Shown piece by piece: positions 26,601 to 38,700 of a stretch of DNA of 64,000 nt (positions are counted from its first letter, which is position 1; every line of letters starts with the position of its first letter). The notes under the pieces were generated by a model. It saw nothing but the letters and a program-made list of their open reading frames with translations. It was not told the origin of the DNA and did no database searches. The stretch is taken from positions 1 to 64,000 of the forward strand of contig QLIY01000682.1 of the NCBI GenBank assembly GCA_003260075.1, given 5' to 3'. Position numbers and translations under genes: made by a program. The DNA comes from Phallusia mammillata. Lineage: Eukaryota; Chordata; Ascidiacea; Phlebobranchia; Ascidiidae.

Positions 26601-27245
26601 CTTGAGAAGAAGATGGACCGTCATCGTATGGTGACGTCACAGCTATGTCAGGTGATTTTGCGCGGCGGAGTGGAGAGGGCATCAAGGTGGTCGTCATTAT
26701 GTTTGTGTTGAACAGGTTTTTAATATTCCAGCTGTTTTCTACAAAGATCCACAATTAGTTGACGAACTATTGTACGTTTGATTCCGAGACCCAATTTATC
26801 GACTTGAGCTGGTAAACAACTATTACTCAGGCGCTGAAATGCTTCAAGTCAGTCTGCTCTTTTTGGGGTTTTTAAAACATTTTTTCAAAGGTAAAACACA
26901 ATCAATTTGTCCAAAGCTCTCTTAGAAGACCAAATAATACACTCATGAAAACCAATTCGTTGTGCAAATGTAGTTGCTTAGTTATCAGTCTTTCTAAATA
27001 AATTATACCGCTTTGGCCACAGTGCAAAACACCTAAATAAATTCTAAAAAGGAACACATCATATATAACGTTATCATTTGATACTTTTCTTTGAACGTTT
27101 GATTCGTAACTAGAGTTGTTTGTTTATACCACAAACCAAGTTTAACCACAAAATATACGAAAACGGTAAGTCATGCAAAACAAAAATATGGGCGTCAGTA
27201 TCACGTTTAGTAGTGGAGTAAAATCTTACCTATAACTGTTGCCAT
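23647..27245 (-). CDS. Unrecognised acidic 248-residue protein
   Basis: Exons in transcription order: 27245-27230, 26738-26513, 26217-26117, 25786-25707, 25268-25103, 23804-23647. All have GT-AG borders, the phases join, and the sum is exactly 249 codons including stop, which supports the model. The protein has no visible signal peptide or membrane segment, so it is probably cytosolic or nuclear. Order: Ser/Pro-rich N-terminus (about 20-75), a seven-Asp run near residue 93, a conserved-looking stretch with GFHINLKTLQEV and ARYNPIIQ (about 115-141), a proline block APPPPEEE (about 152), a Ser/Thr-rich linker, and a likely C-terminal helix (DFDNALQELDQALLDQ to about 245). I do not recognise the family. 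The last acceptor could also be used six bases later. The first exon contributes only five codons and is supported by phase. Confidence 0.7.
23929..24275. repeat. Direct plus inverted duplication (foldback) around a G10 tract
   Basis: Bases 23929-23985 recur directly at 24101-24156. Bases 23980-24087 recur in reverse complement at 24157-24275. The block lies in the last intron of the acidic-protein gene and also abuts a run of ten Gs. The inverted part could form a stable hairpin or could be a mis-joined read from the other strand. Confidence 0.8.
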
Positions 27246-27271
27246 CACGTACTATCCATGTGTGACGTCAT
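27245..27271 (-). promoter_or_regulatory. Upstream ORF overlapping the start codon, with a TGACGTCA site
   Basis: On the minus strand an ATG at 27271 opens eight codons whose TGA shares its A with the main ATG at 27245 (TGATG). TGACGTCA, the palindromic CRE consensus, sits at 27263-27270 inside it. If the transcript starts upstream, the arrangement would suit termination-reinitiation. If it starts downstream, the CRE may be a promoter site. The 5' end of the mRNA is unknown. Confidence 0.4.
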
Positions 27272-30200
27272 TTTGCCTTCTACGATGTTTTGCCCTAAAC
27301 TAAGTTACCGCTTTCCTAAAAGACAAAATAGTAGTTTAATTGAACATTTTTAATGTTGATCCATATAAGTTTAATTTATTTCTGTTGCAATGTTGATTTT
27401 AGTTGTGGTAGGAAATCGACCACGCATGTAATGTAAAATATTTGTTGTCATAACTGTGTGCATTTGGTCCTGTTTCACCAGGCATTATGACGCTTCACGT
27501 TAATATAAAGTCGTACGTTACTATTATACATCATTTTCACACGTCATTTAACGTTATTTCAAGTGGGTCACCGATACAGTTAAGGCAACTGTTTTTCTGC
27601 TAAATGGGCAGAGTGGGTTTGAATGCTTACAAAAAATATCAAAATCTTCACCTTATCGGGGCTTACACTGTCAGCATAAGGAGATTTCATGGCTGTGTGG
27701 TTGTGTACGAATTCGTATTTATAGCGTAGTTTTTTAGATCTAATTTGACTTTTAAAATTCTCGTAAACCTATTATGTTAAACATGGAAATCTACATGTTT
27801 AAAAATGTGGAAGACAGTTTAGTTTAAAAAGACAACCCCTTTTTCGCTTAGTTTCCTTTCAGCAGTTATAAGTCATTTGAACAATACCCTGTCGAAAAGT
27901 TTTTAGTTTCAACAACAAAACGCCTGATGTTGAAATCTACTGTGACAGCTACTTGAATCCTTGTTTTTGTTGTATACCCAATAGACGGATAATAATGACG
28001 GTGAAATTCATGCCAATGTTTCAGTAACAATTAAATCTCCACTGTCGACATCGGCAATGTCATCATAAAAATCTATCTTTTTACACGCAAAAGGCAGAGT
28101 ACACTTTTGCGCATTGTTATGTTGCAACGTTGAAATATGGATCCAATTTTCCATTTTCAAATTGACACGTATAAGCTACCATAACCTTGACTGTTATGTG
28201 GTAATATCTATTAAGCTAGATACAGAATGCTATTGCCGAAGAAATCACACAAAGTGTTTATAAAACAGTTGATGCCTGCGCATATTTAGCTCGAAACCTA
28301 TTCGCGTTCATTTTTCCTCGAAACTTTTTTATGGTTTCAAAACTCATTGCCAAAACCTTTTCTAGTCAGTTTAAACCAGACGAACTATGGCTGCTGCTAT
28401 ATAAATCGGTATGCGTGGTGTGACTGGTAGCGGAACCGATGTGTTCCTGCAATGAATCATGACAACGCTTTGCACAAGGGTTATGCGGTGACTAACTGCG
28501 CGGCCCCATCGCCACAGGCCTGTAACTATACTGCCGTAGAATTACTAGGAAATGCAAATTTTTAAACAGGCCCTAATGTATCGAATCAAAGCAAATAGTA
28601 AAATAATGAAATATCTTTTTTTACCAGTGTTTATGAGACCATTATTTATAGTTTTGGGATGTTGGTCCTCTGTTTGGTGCTAGAAGTCATTGCACTACAT
28701 ACACAAATTCGACAACCGTAAAAGTACATAACTGCAGTGACGGTTTATCAACTCAAGTTACCCAATCAGTTAATTGCAATTGTAAACTCCATTGTGGTGT
28801 TCTATTAAATGTTGACCAGACCGCATGCGAACCGAGAGTTTGGCATAAAGGTGCTGTAAACCTACCAGTCCTTATCGCATTGAATTGTGTTAAAAACTCT
28901 TATCACTTTTCTATAGCTTTTGCTGCTTTTATGGCTTCGCTGCTTTGTTGTACACTTCATCTGTAAAAGCATTAAATAAGGATTGCCGAAACGTCATGTT
29001 TTTACAATTTTTTGGCCTGTCTGGTTCTTTTTAGAACTCTTATCCTTTTTTATGATTTACGCATGTTTTTACACTAGGAGTATATGCCTGATTATGCCCA
29101 ATCTTTGATAAACAAGCAGCACCTACAAGCTGGACAATCTCGAGAATAAATCTGGTCTTAGATTTATTTTTGTAACACTGATATCTATGGCGTGCTGGCA
29201 AGGACTTCTCATTCACACTGCACCAAGGAAGGATGCACAGGCTACTGACGCAATTTCCGGTGCCACGTGACGTGAATAACACGATTGTACACAAACATTA
29301 CGCCGACTTTAATCCAAGCTTCCATGAATATGTAAATTCCGCAAAATAGGCGATTAATTGCCTTCAAAAATCTGCAATGTTGCCCTCTGTTGCGTATTGT
29401 GGTCTCAAAGCGCTGAAGGCGCATTTAAATGCAATGATTTTTTCGAAACTTTGGTATTTCCCACACTAGTTCCTGCTATTTGGTTTGTCTATAATCGGAC
29501 TTTTCTGCTTTCATTGAGCATAGCAGATCAGTAGGCTAGTCTATCGTTGTCAATATCGTGTCAGTTTATGAGTATGACTTTAAAATGAGTATGACTTTTT
29601 TTGAAATCCAGCGTTTGCTCTTTTTATCCCGATTTTAGCTTCAAAACGTTTGAAACACTTCAGAAACTTTGGAAATTCATAAGTTAGAAAGTAGGCCAAT
29701 GTTTGTTTGTTTCATTTTTATCCTCGGTGGGCGGGCAACGCCTGAATGCGTTATGGTCACAATGAGTCCGCCGTCGAGCTGCCTGTTTTATGTTTTTTAA
29801 GTCCGTTGATCATTTTTTATTTACTTTTTTCATTTTAGGCAATTGGTGACTTCAATTTAGTTCAACCCATCGGTAACCAATGCCGCTTAAGTGGGTTGGA
29901 GCAATGCCGCTACTGGGTTGGAGCAATGCCGCTTAAGTTTCTTGCTCAGGGAAACACAAGCGACCGAGATAGGATTAGAACCCATGACCTTGTGATCACA
30001 AGGCGGTTGCGCTAACCACTCGACCAACAATGGAACTCTAATGTTAGGAATAAGTAGAACGGGGATAGACCAAATGCGTACAAAACTTCAGCTGTACATC
30101 TGTTGTGCCCGTTGAGAATAAACATGGAAAATAAACAAAAAAGCCAACTGTGTGGAGCAGGAAGCTCACATGGGAAAATCCCCTATTGGTAGTTTATATC

Positions 30201-30753
30201 AATCCGTCTCACCATGGTTAAAATAGCTGTTAAAATACAAGCCTTCTTAAAACTGTTAATATCTCAAAACTATACAATATTGGGAATTAAACTAACGGTT
30301 TGAATTTTTTTTTGTATCTTGAATCAATTGATAATGAAAAAAATGGACATGTGATAAAGTTTATTTTTCCAAATATTTTGTAGAACAGGATATTTTACTA
30401 TAAAACACGTGCGGTGTTAAACATACTGTCGACAAAAACAACATTGCTTTCTGAGTTTTGACTGTAATTTAATTCAAGAGTTTGTTTGTAACGCAAAAAG
30501 GGAAAGAAATTACGCAATATAAACTAATTGTGCAAATAAAATTTTAACTCACACTAAATGACTAATTGCATTTAAACATTTACTGTGCACTTTGAAATGA
30601 CAACATATTGCACGTTAGCTAACACAAAAAAATACAAAAAAGGCATTGGTAATCTAATCTTTTGTCTGTAGAGATTACCAAAGTTCCTCGCAATTGCTAT
30701 GCTTTTGGTTGTCTTTGGGTTAGTTATCTAAAGCACGCTTGGTTTATTGGTGC
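27272..30753. other. Intergenic region between divergent genes
   Basis: This is the shared upstream region of the minus-strand acidic-protein gene and plus-strand midasin. No coding exon was found. It contains a tRNA-derived SINE near 29710-30030. An acceptor-like TTTGTCTGTAG ending at 30671 lies 83 bases before the midasin ATG and could be a 5' UTR or spliced-leader acceptor. Confidence 0.5.
29710..30030 (-). mobile_element. tRNA-derived SINE (head at the high-coordinate end)
   Basis: On the minus strand a pol III A box (TGGTCGAGTGG, 30026-30016) is followed by a B box (GGTTCTAATCC, 29982-29972) at normal tRNA spacing, with a possible anticodon-type stem (CCTTG...CAAGG) between them. The tRNA-like head is followed by a non-tRNA body toward lower coordinates, containing a short internal duplication of gggttggagcaatgccgct at 29890-29935. 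The tail limit is approximate. Confidence 0.6.
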
Positions 30754-33700
30754 ATGAAACAATTGCCAGACGTTATGGAACATTTTCATGCTGAAGCTCA
30801 CAAACCCTTGGAATATATGTTAAAATGTGATGGAATACCAAAGAAAATATTACAGCGCTACATGGCAAAGCAGGTACTAGTTCTATAATTGTAGACATTT
30901 TGTTGTAAATCCTGCCAGCTAGAAGATTACAACAAAATTCCACGGGCCATGCAGATTTAACCGTTTTTTTGTTTTAGTTTAGTAAATTATGATTCACTTT
31001 TCTAAGCAGTAACTAGAACTCTTGATCAAACTTTTATCAACTGGCATTTATGGTCCTAACAAATAACTTCATTCTGTTCCATTGAATGTTTAAGTGACAT
31101 CTGTGTCACACCTGGTTGTGTTGATACTTGGGTTTATATACTGTTATTGTGTATTTAAACATAGTGGTGTACAGCAAGACCTACATCAATTCTTGTAGTG
31201 TACACAGAGCAGTTATCCATCTTTAATGCCTTGTCAACACTGCTTACTCCAGATTGGAAAAAATGGCCTGCGCGGAGGATTTATTTAGAGGAAATATTTT
31301 GGATTTCCCCTTGTAATCCGCTCAAATTTAGGATTTTTATGTGTAATCCGCGCAAAAAAATGTTGTTCGCGCAACTTAGCACAGCTTTCGTAGGTAACAA
31401 TATTAAACTTTCTTTAAAATTGTATATTTTCTTGCACAATAAAGTTCTATGTCGTCACAACCCTTATTTCGCGAACAATCCACGTAAATCAGTCTAGCAC
31501 ATCGAAACTTACCGATCGTCACGCTTGAAATAACATTTCTATGACGCTAACGTAGTCGTTAAAAGTACATTTATCTGTATTTTTAGGACGTAGTTTGACT
31601 ATTAAAGTGACTATCGGCTGGTCAAGTTACATAAAATAATGTTTTCTGTACGACAAATAAATAAAACAGTTAAGAGCAGTTTAGCAATCATAAACTATCC
31701 CCATGAAACAAATCAGAAAAATGTTTGAATCGTTATGAAAATGGAAAGTTGTAAAATCTAGCAGAACAGCTGCATGCGCAATAGAGCAAAACTGAAGATT
31801 CGTCATGTTTATTACTTTATTTAGTTGTTCTTTTTGTCGACTGGATAGTCTTGCAGGCGTTACATACAAATTGGGTTAATTGTTAAATCCACCTGTCAAT
31901 CAAAAATCTATCAATCCGCGCAGAAAATTGGGGGGGGGGCAAAAATCCGCGCAATTATTTTGACGAAAAAAATATCTTCCGTGCAAAAATAAAACTTTCC
32001 AATCTGGTGCTTACTCCTATCCTCTCCACTTGTGCAGTTCTTCATTTATTATTTGCTGGCAGCTTTTTTCAGTTACATGCCAAAATATTTAACAAACAGA
32101 ATCGTGGCATTTTTAGCCCAAAGTGGCATAACCTAGTCATAGAAAAACAAGTTCATTTTATGGGTCCCCTTCCCTGATTGTTTCTTTTTTTCTCAGTGAA
32201 GTTTGTCCATGCACTTTTGGCACGAAATCTTAGGTGAATGTGTATGAAACTTTCACAGATGGTAGATAGAATTATGCAGATGTGCCATCTGCTTTGCTGA
32301 CTAGATAACCCCAGTATTTACCCCACTAGACCCCAAAGTGTAAAACGTTTTTGTATGTTGCTGCGCACCACATTTGGAACAAAAAAATTCTGTGGTGTAA
32401 TGGTATAATAAAGGCAACAGAACATTGTGATTTCATATTTTATACTTTTGGATGTTGAACCCCATCGGTTACCACACTAACCCCCTAAAATGGGTGAGTT
32501 TTTTAAATAGTGTCGGAATGAAATGAAATTCGCACAGCTTGTAGAATGTGTCATTTATAGGTGTCAATTGTTGTGTTTTACCCTGTAGCCCCAATATTAC
32601 CCCTCCAGCCCCCTAAAAAGGGTGACATTTTTAAACAATGTCCGAATTGGATGAAATTTGGACAGCTTCTAGAGTGTGCTATTTATAGTTGTCGATTGTT
32701 ATGTTCAACACTGTTACCCCACTAGCCCCCCAAAATGGTTCAATTTTTTAAACATTGACTGAATAAACGAAATTTGGACAGCTTGTAGAGTGTATATACC
32801 ATTTATAGGTGTTGATTGTTGTGTTCAACCCTGTAGCCTATCATTTACTCCACTAGCCTCCTACAATCGTGCGCAATTCGCCATTAATAGGAGCTGATTG
32901 TTGTGATTTAGCCTATTTTCTCACTATTTATCATCCGTTTCTCAGATAGACCATAAAATAAAATAAAAACTTCAAAAATGTATAAATGGATTGAATTTAA
33001 ATAGTTTGTACTCCACATGGCATGTTTATTTGTGCACATTACTGATAACTGTGTTTGATGTTACAATACTGAACTTTTTCATTGTTATCTCTTGAAATGC
33101 ATTATTTACAACTTTGCATGTGGGGGAAACAAGCGTTTCTGCTTGCAGAAACACCCAGGGTTATAAAATACAGTGGATAATATGGGACCCAATATAAAAT
33201 AACTATAGGAAACATATTAATGTTTTAGTTTAAGTTATAGTGTATGTGCAATGGCAATATGTGCAAAGCCACCCTTCTAGTTTTTTAATTTTTTTTTTTT
33301 TCTAGATATGGTCTCCAACAGACAGAAACGATCTTCTCAATTCTCTTTCAAACATGTTGTGGACAGAGTCACAGGACAGTTGTTTAAAAATTTGCAAAGC
33401 TTTTGGTCCAATGACTGTTGACCTTTTGTTTCGGTGTGTAACAATTTATCAAAATATTTTAATAAGAATCTAATCCATGAAAGTGCACATCTTCATAGAT
33501 GTTGTCAGAAGATAGAAGAAAAGGAGCCACTTCCGCTGGACAGCATTGAACAACATGAAAGAATGTGTATTCTTCTTGGATGGTTAAGTCAATTTTATAT
33601 TCCTAATTTAGATGAGTAAGTAATGACGTGTATCTTTTTTTAGTCAGCACACATTACAAGTCTTTAAATTTAATTCTAGCTTTTGTATGTACTACTTATC

Positions 33701-35736
33701 CACATTTGGCGCACCATTTAAAAGAATAAAATGGATGAATAAACTATCAGGAAGTAAAAATAAGAAGCGGAAGAAAATACCAGCCCAAAGCTTGGATGAT
33801 ATCCTTGAAGCAACATGGAAATTGATAAATGTAAGTGACACGAAACATTTATTTGTTCATATACATGGGAATAGGAATTCTGTGCTTGTTTAGAAATATC
33901 CAGTTCTTCTGCATTGGAGTTGGACATGGGCTTCTTTGATTGATTGTTTACAAAAGGAATTTGATTTGAAGAATGGAAAATGGTTCTTGGCAAAAATTTT
34001 GGCAAGACTTTCATTACTGTCAGATAAACAAGTGCCAAGTACAGAGAATGAGATTAAACTAGAGTAAGTAAAACCTCCAAAAAATTCCAATATGAATCAG
34101 TTTTGCACTGAAATGGTTATGAAAGTTTGTTTTCAACCAAAGTTGTTGTGTAATTGCAGATGGTTTAGTATGACACTTGTAGTCTGGATAAATGAAATAA
34201 TCCACAAAATGAAAAGTGTTTGAAATGCAATATATGTTATTCAGAAAAATTACATTACTTATTAATCACACAGACAATGTTTCTGAAACAAATTGTAAAA
34301 AATGATATGTTTAATTTCAGGTTATCATGTCAACCTGCTGTGTTCTGTGACAAATTACAAGATTGTGTAACCGTGACTGTTACCACTCAAGACAAAATTT
34401 CAACTCACACTGACCATGCATTTGTGTCTTCAGATCTATCTGCATTTTGTGCTCCAGTTTGTGGGGTGTTGTTGCAGAAGGCACAATTTACAGCTGATCA
34501 AGGTAATAACTCACCCTTTGCAGGTTAAAATGCGTTTTAAAAAAACACTATTTTTGTTGTGCCATTGTTTTTACAAGCAACAGAAACAGTTCATTTGTTT
34601 CAACATCAACATGATTTTCTCACAACAATTCTACCAATCAGACAGATATAATTTATCCGGGTTAAAGGTGTCTTTTTTGGTACGCACAAACAAAATATTG
34701 CCACAACGTTTTTTAAACAATTTTAGGACAATACCAAATAGCATATATACTAGGTTGAACATGTTTGAAATTAAAAATAGTCTGCATGTACACCATGGTT
34801 TAATGGGAACACTATGTATTGTAAGTTTGTATAAAATATCAGGGTTTTGGAATGCAATGTTGGAACAAATAAAACTATTTTTAGCCCAATCACCAGAACA
34901 AAACAATTAAAAAATACCTTTACATCAATCGACCCAGTGATGACTGTTGTAGCCCGGAATGTGTCAAACTTTTTATGCTTTTACTGCCCCACATAGGATA
35001 CAATTACACAAAATATATTAAACATAACACAATAAGCCTGTTCACATGAGCAGGTAAATTTCAAAATTTACCCTTAAATTTACTCCAGTTTCTGACATGT
35101 CCTCTATTAACATGGCGAAATAGAATAATATTTCCCCTGTATTTTATTTATTCCACTCTGTTGGTTTAAATTAGCGTCGGTTAGGTGTAGAAGCTTCATA
35201 GACCATGTTCTTTGTTTAGGTATATATGCTTTTTTTGAACATACACACATTTTTGTTTTTTTTATTTTGTCTGAGCATTCAGGCTATTGTCTGAGCATTC
35301 AGGCTATTGTCTTAGCATTTAAATTTTTAACAAACAAAACAACAATCTTATTTGTTGTATGCAACAAAATCAATTGAGTTTATCAGCAGAGGATTTTTAT
35401 TGATGTTGTTAGAGTTTCGGACAACAAGCTTTTAAAACACATTGCGCCACAAAGGTTGTGAGAAAAGCATTCTGGAAAATTTACCGGATGTGTAAACCCA
35501 CCAAACTTACCTGGGTATATTTGTCAAGATTTACCCTAAAATTTACTTACTTTTATTTTTTTCTCTTTGAAATCAAAGCAGGGTAAATCTTTGGCTTAGT
35601 AACCTATGTTTTAATGCCTGTATATGAATTTCAGATTCTTCAATTTGTAAAAGCTTGGTTATTACAAGTGGGTTCAAAACAACTCTTCAGGAACTTGCCT
35701 TAGCAGTTGGTGAAAGACAAGCTGTTTTGCTTGAAG
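30754..35736 (+). CDS. MDN1: Midasin exons 1-7: N-terminal domain
   Basis: Exons: 30754-30873, 33306-33433, 33484-33615, 33680-33830, 33894-34063, 34321-34502, 35635-35736. This helical region precedes the ATPase ring. It aligns loosely with human midasin: AKQ-IWSPTDR matches AKQVWTPQDR, and FVSSDLSAFCAPVCGVLL matches the human segment before AAA1. The intron between exons 2 and 3 is only 50 bases, has no pyrimidine tract and is chosen because it alone restores the frame, so those two borders are less certain. Intron 1 is 2.4 kb and contains a hAT-like element and a full copy of the CTAG-ended repeat. Confidence 0.85.
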
Positions 35737-38700
35737 GTACCAAACGGTGAACATTAAGTGTTTGCAAAACTTTAGTAAACTTTAACTTTTGCATATTTAC
35801 ACATTGCTCTAGTTCTAGTAGAATATGGATTGATCTTTTCAATTTGTTGTAGGCCCAATTGGATGTGGAAAAACTGCTTCGGTTGAATTCCTAGCTTCAA
35901 CTACAGGTATTGATTTGTAAATATTAAAGCACATAAACTTTGCCATGTGATGATATTGTCCTAGTGTTGTATATTTCCCAACTTGTGTTTTTTTACCTAT
36001 ACAGGACATTATGGTCCACCTTATCTTACAAAGATTCAACTTAGTGATGACACAGATAGCAAAACCCTAACAGGAACATACACATGCACTACTGTACCAG
36101 GTTTGCATGAATCCCAAATTTTGTAACAATTGTTTAAATATATACTTTCATTCTTAAAAAATATATGTTTGCATTGAAGGCGAGTTTACATGGCAACCAG
36201 GGTTGCTTGTTGAAGCTTGCAAAAAAGGGTACTGGATTTTATTAGAGGATATTGATAGAGCACCAATGGATATAGTATGCTTATTGAATGTTTGTGATAA
36301 AAATTCTATTAGCTGGCTTTAAAAAAATTTTTATTTAGATTTCATTGCTTTTGCCTTTAATTGAATCCCACCAACTTAACATTCCTGGTCGCTCAGCTGA
36401 GTCAAATCTTGTGTCCAACCAATTTCGCTTGTTTATGACAAGAAGGACGAACATGGGAGCAAGCAACAGAAATATTGGAATGGAAATGATATCCAAACTT
36501 GTAACCACCTTAACTTTGTGTCCTATTTCAGCTGAAGACACTCTGGAGGTTTGTGCAAATTTCAGGATATTTGACTGTTGTGTTAGTTTGTGCTGTTTAA
36601 AAACCTATTTGCTTTACACTTGGTGTTTTGTGTTAGATTATTCTTCATCATTATCCAACATTGCAAAAAATATCTCAGAAACTGCTCACAATATATGAAC
36701 TTCTACAAAACCAATCCCTTCCCTCACAAAGATCTCCTTCAACTAGGTGCAACTCATAATTTTTTTTCACTTTAACCATTAAAATTCTAAGCAATGCTCA
36801 AACAAAAATATTAAACAAAGCAAGGTAGTTGAAAAACATAAAACATTTTTGGAAAAAAAACTTTTAAAACTACAGAAATTTATTGGATTTTAAAGGTATT
36901 TACAAAAAAACTTGTAAAATAATAAAACGAATTTTTAAACTTGAAAATATACATCAATTAACACAAATTTGATACATGTTAAAAGCACTACATGCTCCAC
37001 AGAGATTTTCTGAAATGGTGCCAACGAATTGCTGACCATTTATCCATATCAGACACAAATGATATTGGAAGTTTTGTTGCAATGTCTGCAATAGACTGTT
37101 TTGTAGCATCATTGTCCAGTAAAGAGACAAAACTAATAATGGCAGAAACAATTTGTTCGGAACTGAACATCTCATCTGACAAGGTAATACCTTGTTTTAT
37201 TAATATTCAATATATACTTGATAAAATAAGGTATGATATGTAACATATTATATTGGAAATTATAACTGTTTTTTTGCATGAACTTCCTTAAATCAGTGGA
37301 AGAATTTAATAACAAAATTTCTTTACTTTTTAGGCCGACTATTTTTGCAACTCCTACAAGCCTCAGATTCAAAAAACCAAAACATCATTTGCAGTTGGGA
37401 GAGCAAATTTGTTTTGTAATGTTTCTGACAAACTTGTAAACATGATGAAAAGAAAACAACCATTTGCTGAAACCAGGTGGGCATGGTTACAAGTCAAAAC
37501 TTTGGGCAAATAAACAACTTTTAATCGATATTTTTTTATATGAAAGACATTCTTGCGTCCTGTTGGAACGTGTAGCATGTTGTGTGGAAACAAATGAACC
37601 AGTTTTGTTGGTTGGTGAGACTGGTGTTGGCAAAACTTCTGCATTACAATATTTGGCCCAAGAGACAGGTATCTATATTTGCCTATATCTCCAAGCAATC
37701 ATGACAATTGAGCTTAGTAACAGATATAAAACTTATATTGTAGTTGCATTTTGTAATATGTACCTATTTATTCTAGCACAATGGTGATCACCATAAATAA
37801 GAAAGTTAACTTCAAGTAATAGGCTTCTTACAAAAGTGTGTCCTAAACAAACACTGGCCAATTGCTGTAAAAACTAAATTAAAGTAGCATTAATTATGGG
37901 TCTCCTTCCCTGAAGGGGACACATTGATTTTACTGAAATTTGTTTTTTTTCTTTTTTTTCTTCTCAAAGTTTGGCCGACTCGTTTTGCCATCAAATGTTT
38001 AATGGATTTGGATGAAACGTACACAGATGGTGGATATAGTTATGTAGATGTGCATCCCACTTTGTTTTTGTTGATAAGGGGGGGGGGTTTCACACCCCAA
38101 AGTTTGTCCGACTCATTTTGCCATCGAATGTTTGATGGATTTGGATGAAACTTATGCAGATGTACATCCCACTTTGTTTGTCTACCCAGCTAACCCCCCC
38201 TAAAATGTTTTTTTTCATCCTAAAGTTTGTCCGACTCGTTTTGCCATCGAATGTTTGATGGATTTGGATGAAACTTACACAGATGGTAGATATAGTTATG
38301 TAGATGTACATCCCATTTTGTTTGTCTTAATAGCCCAATTATTTACCCCGTTAACCCCTTAAAATGGGTTTTGAAACAATGTCGGAATTGGCTGAAATTT
38401 GGATAGCTTGTAAAGTATGCCATTTATAGGTGTCGTTTGTTTTGTTTTACCCAACATTTACCCCACCAGCCCCCAAAGTGTAAAACTTATTTGTATGTTA
38501 CTGGGCACCACAAACTTTAAAATGGGTGAGGTTTTAAACAATGTCGGAATTGGCTGAAATTTGGATAGCTTGTAGAGTATGCCATTTATAGGTGCTTAGT
38601 TTTGTTTTACCCAACATTTACCCCACTAGCCCCCAAAGTGTAAAACATATTTGTATGTTACTGGGCACCACAAACAATAGACTTCTGTGGCGCAATGGTG

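Noticed and set aside
34416-34910. Plus-strand open frame of 164 codons
   Set aside because: It lies in a midasin intron, overlaps exon 6 in another frame, and reads as low-complexity noncoding sequence without similarity.
37950-38311. Tandem LDETY/FDGK-type peptide repeats on both strands
   Set aside because: They come from the repeated units of intronic repeat copy B and carry no gene signals.
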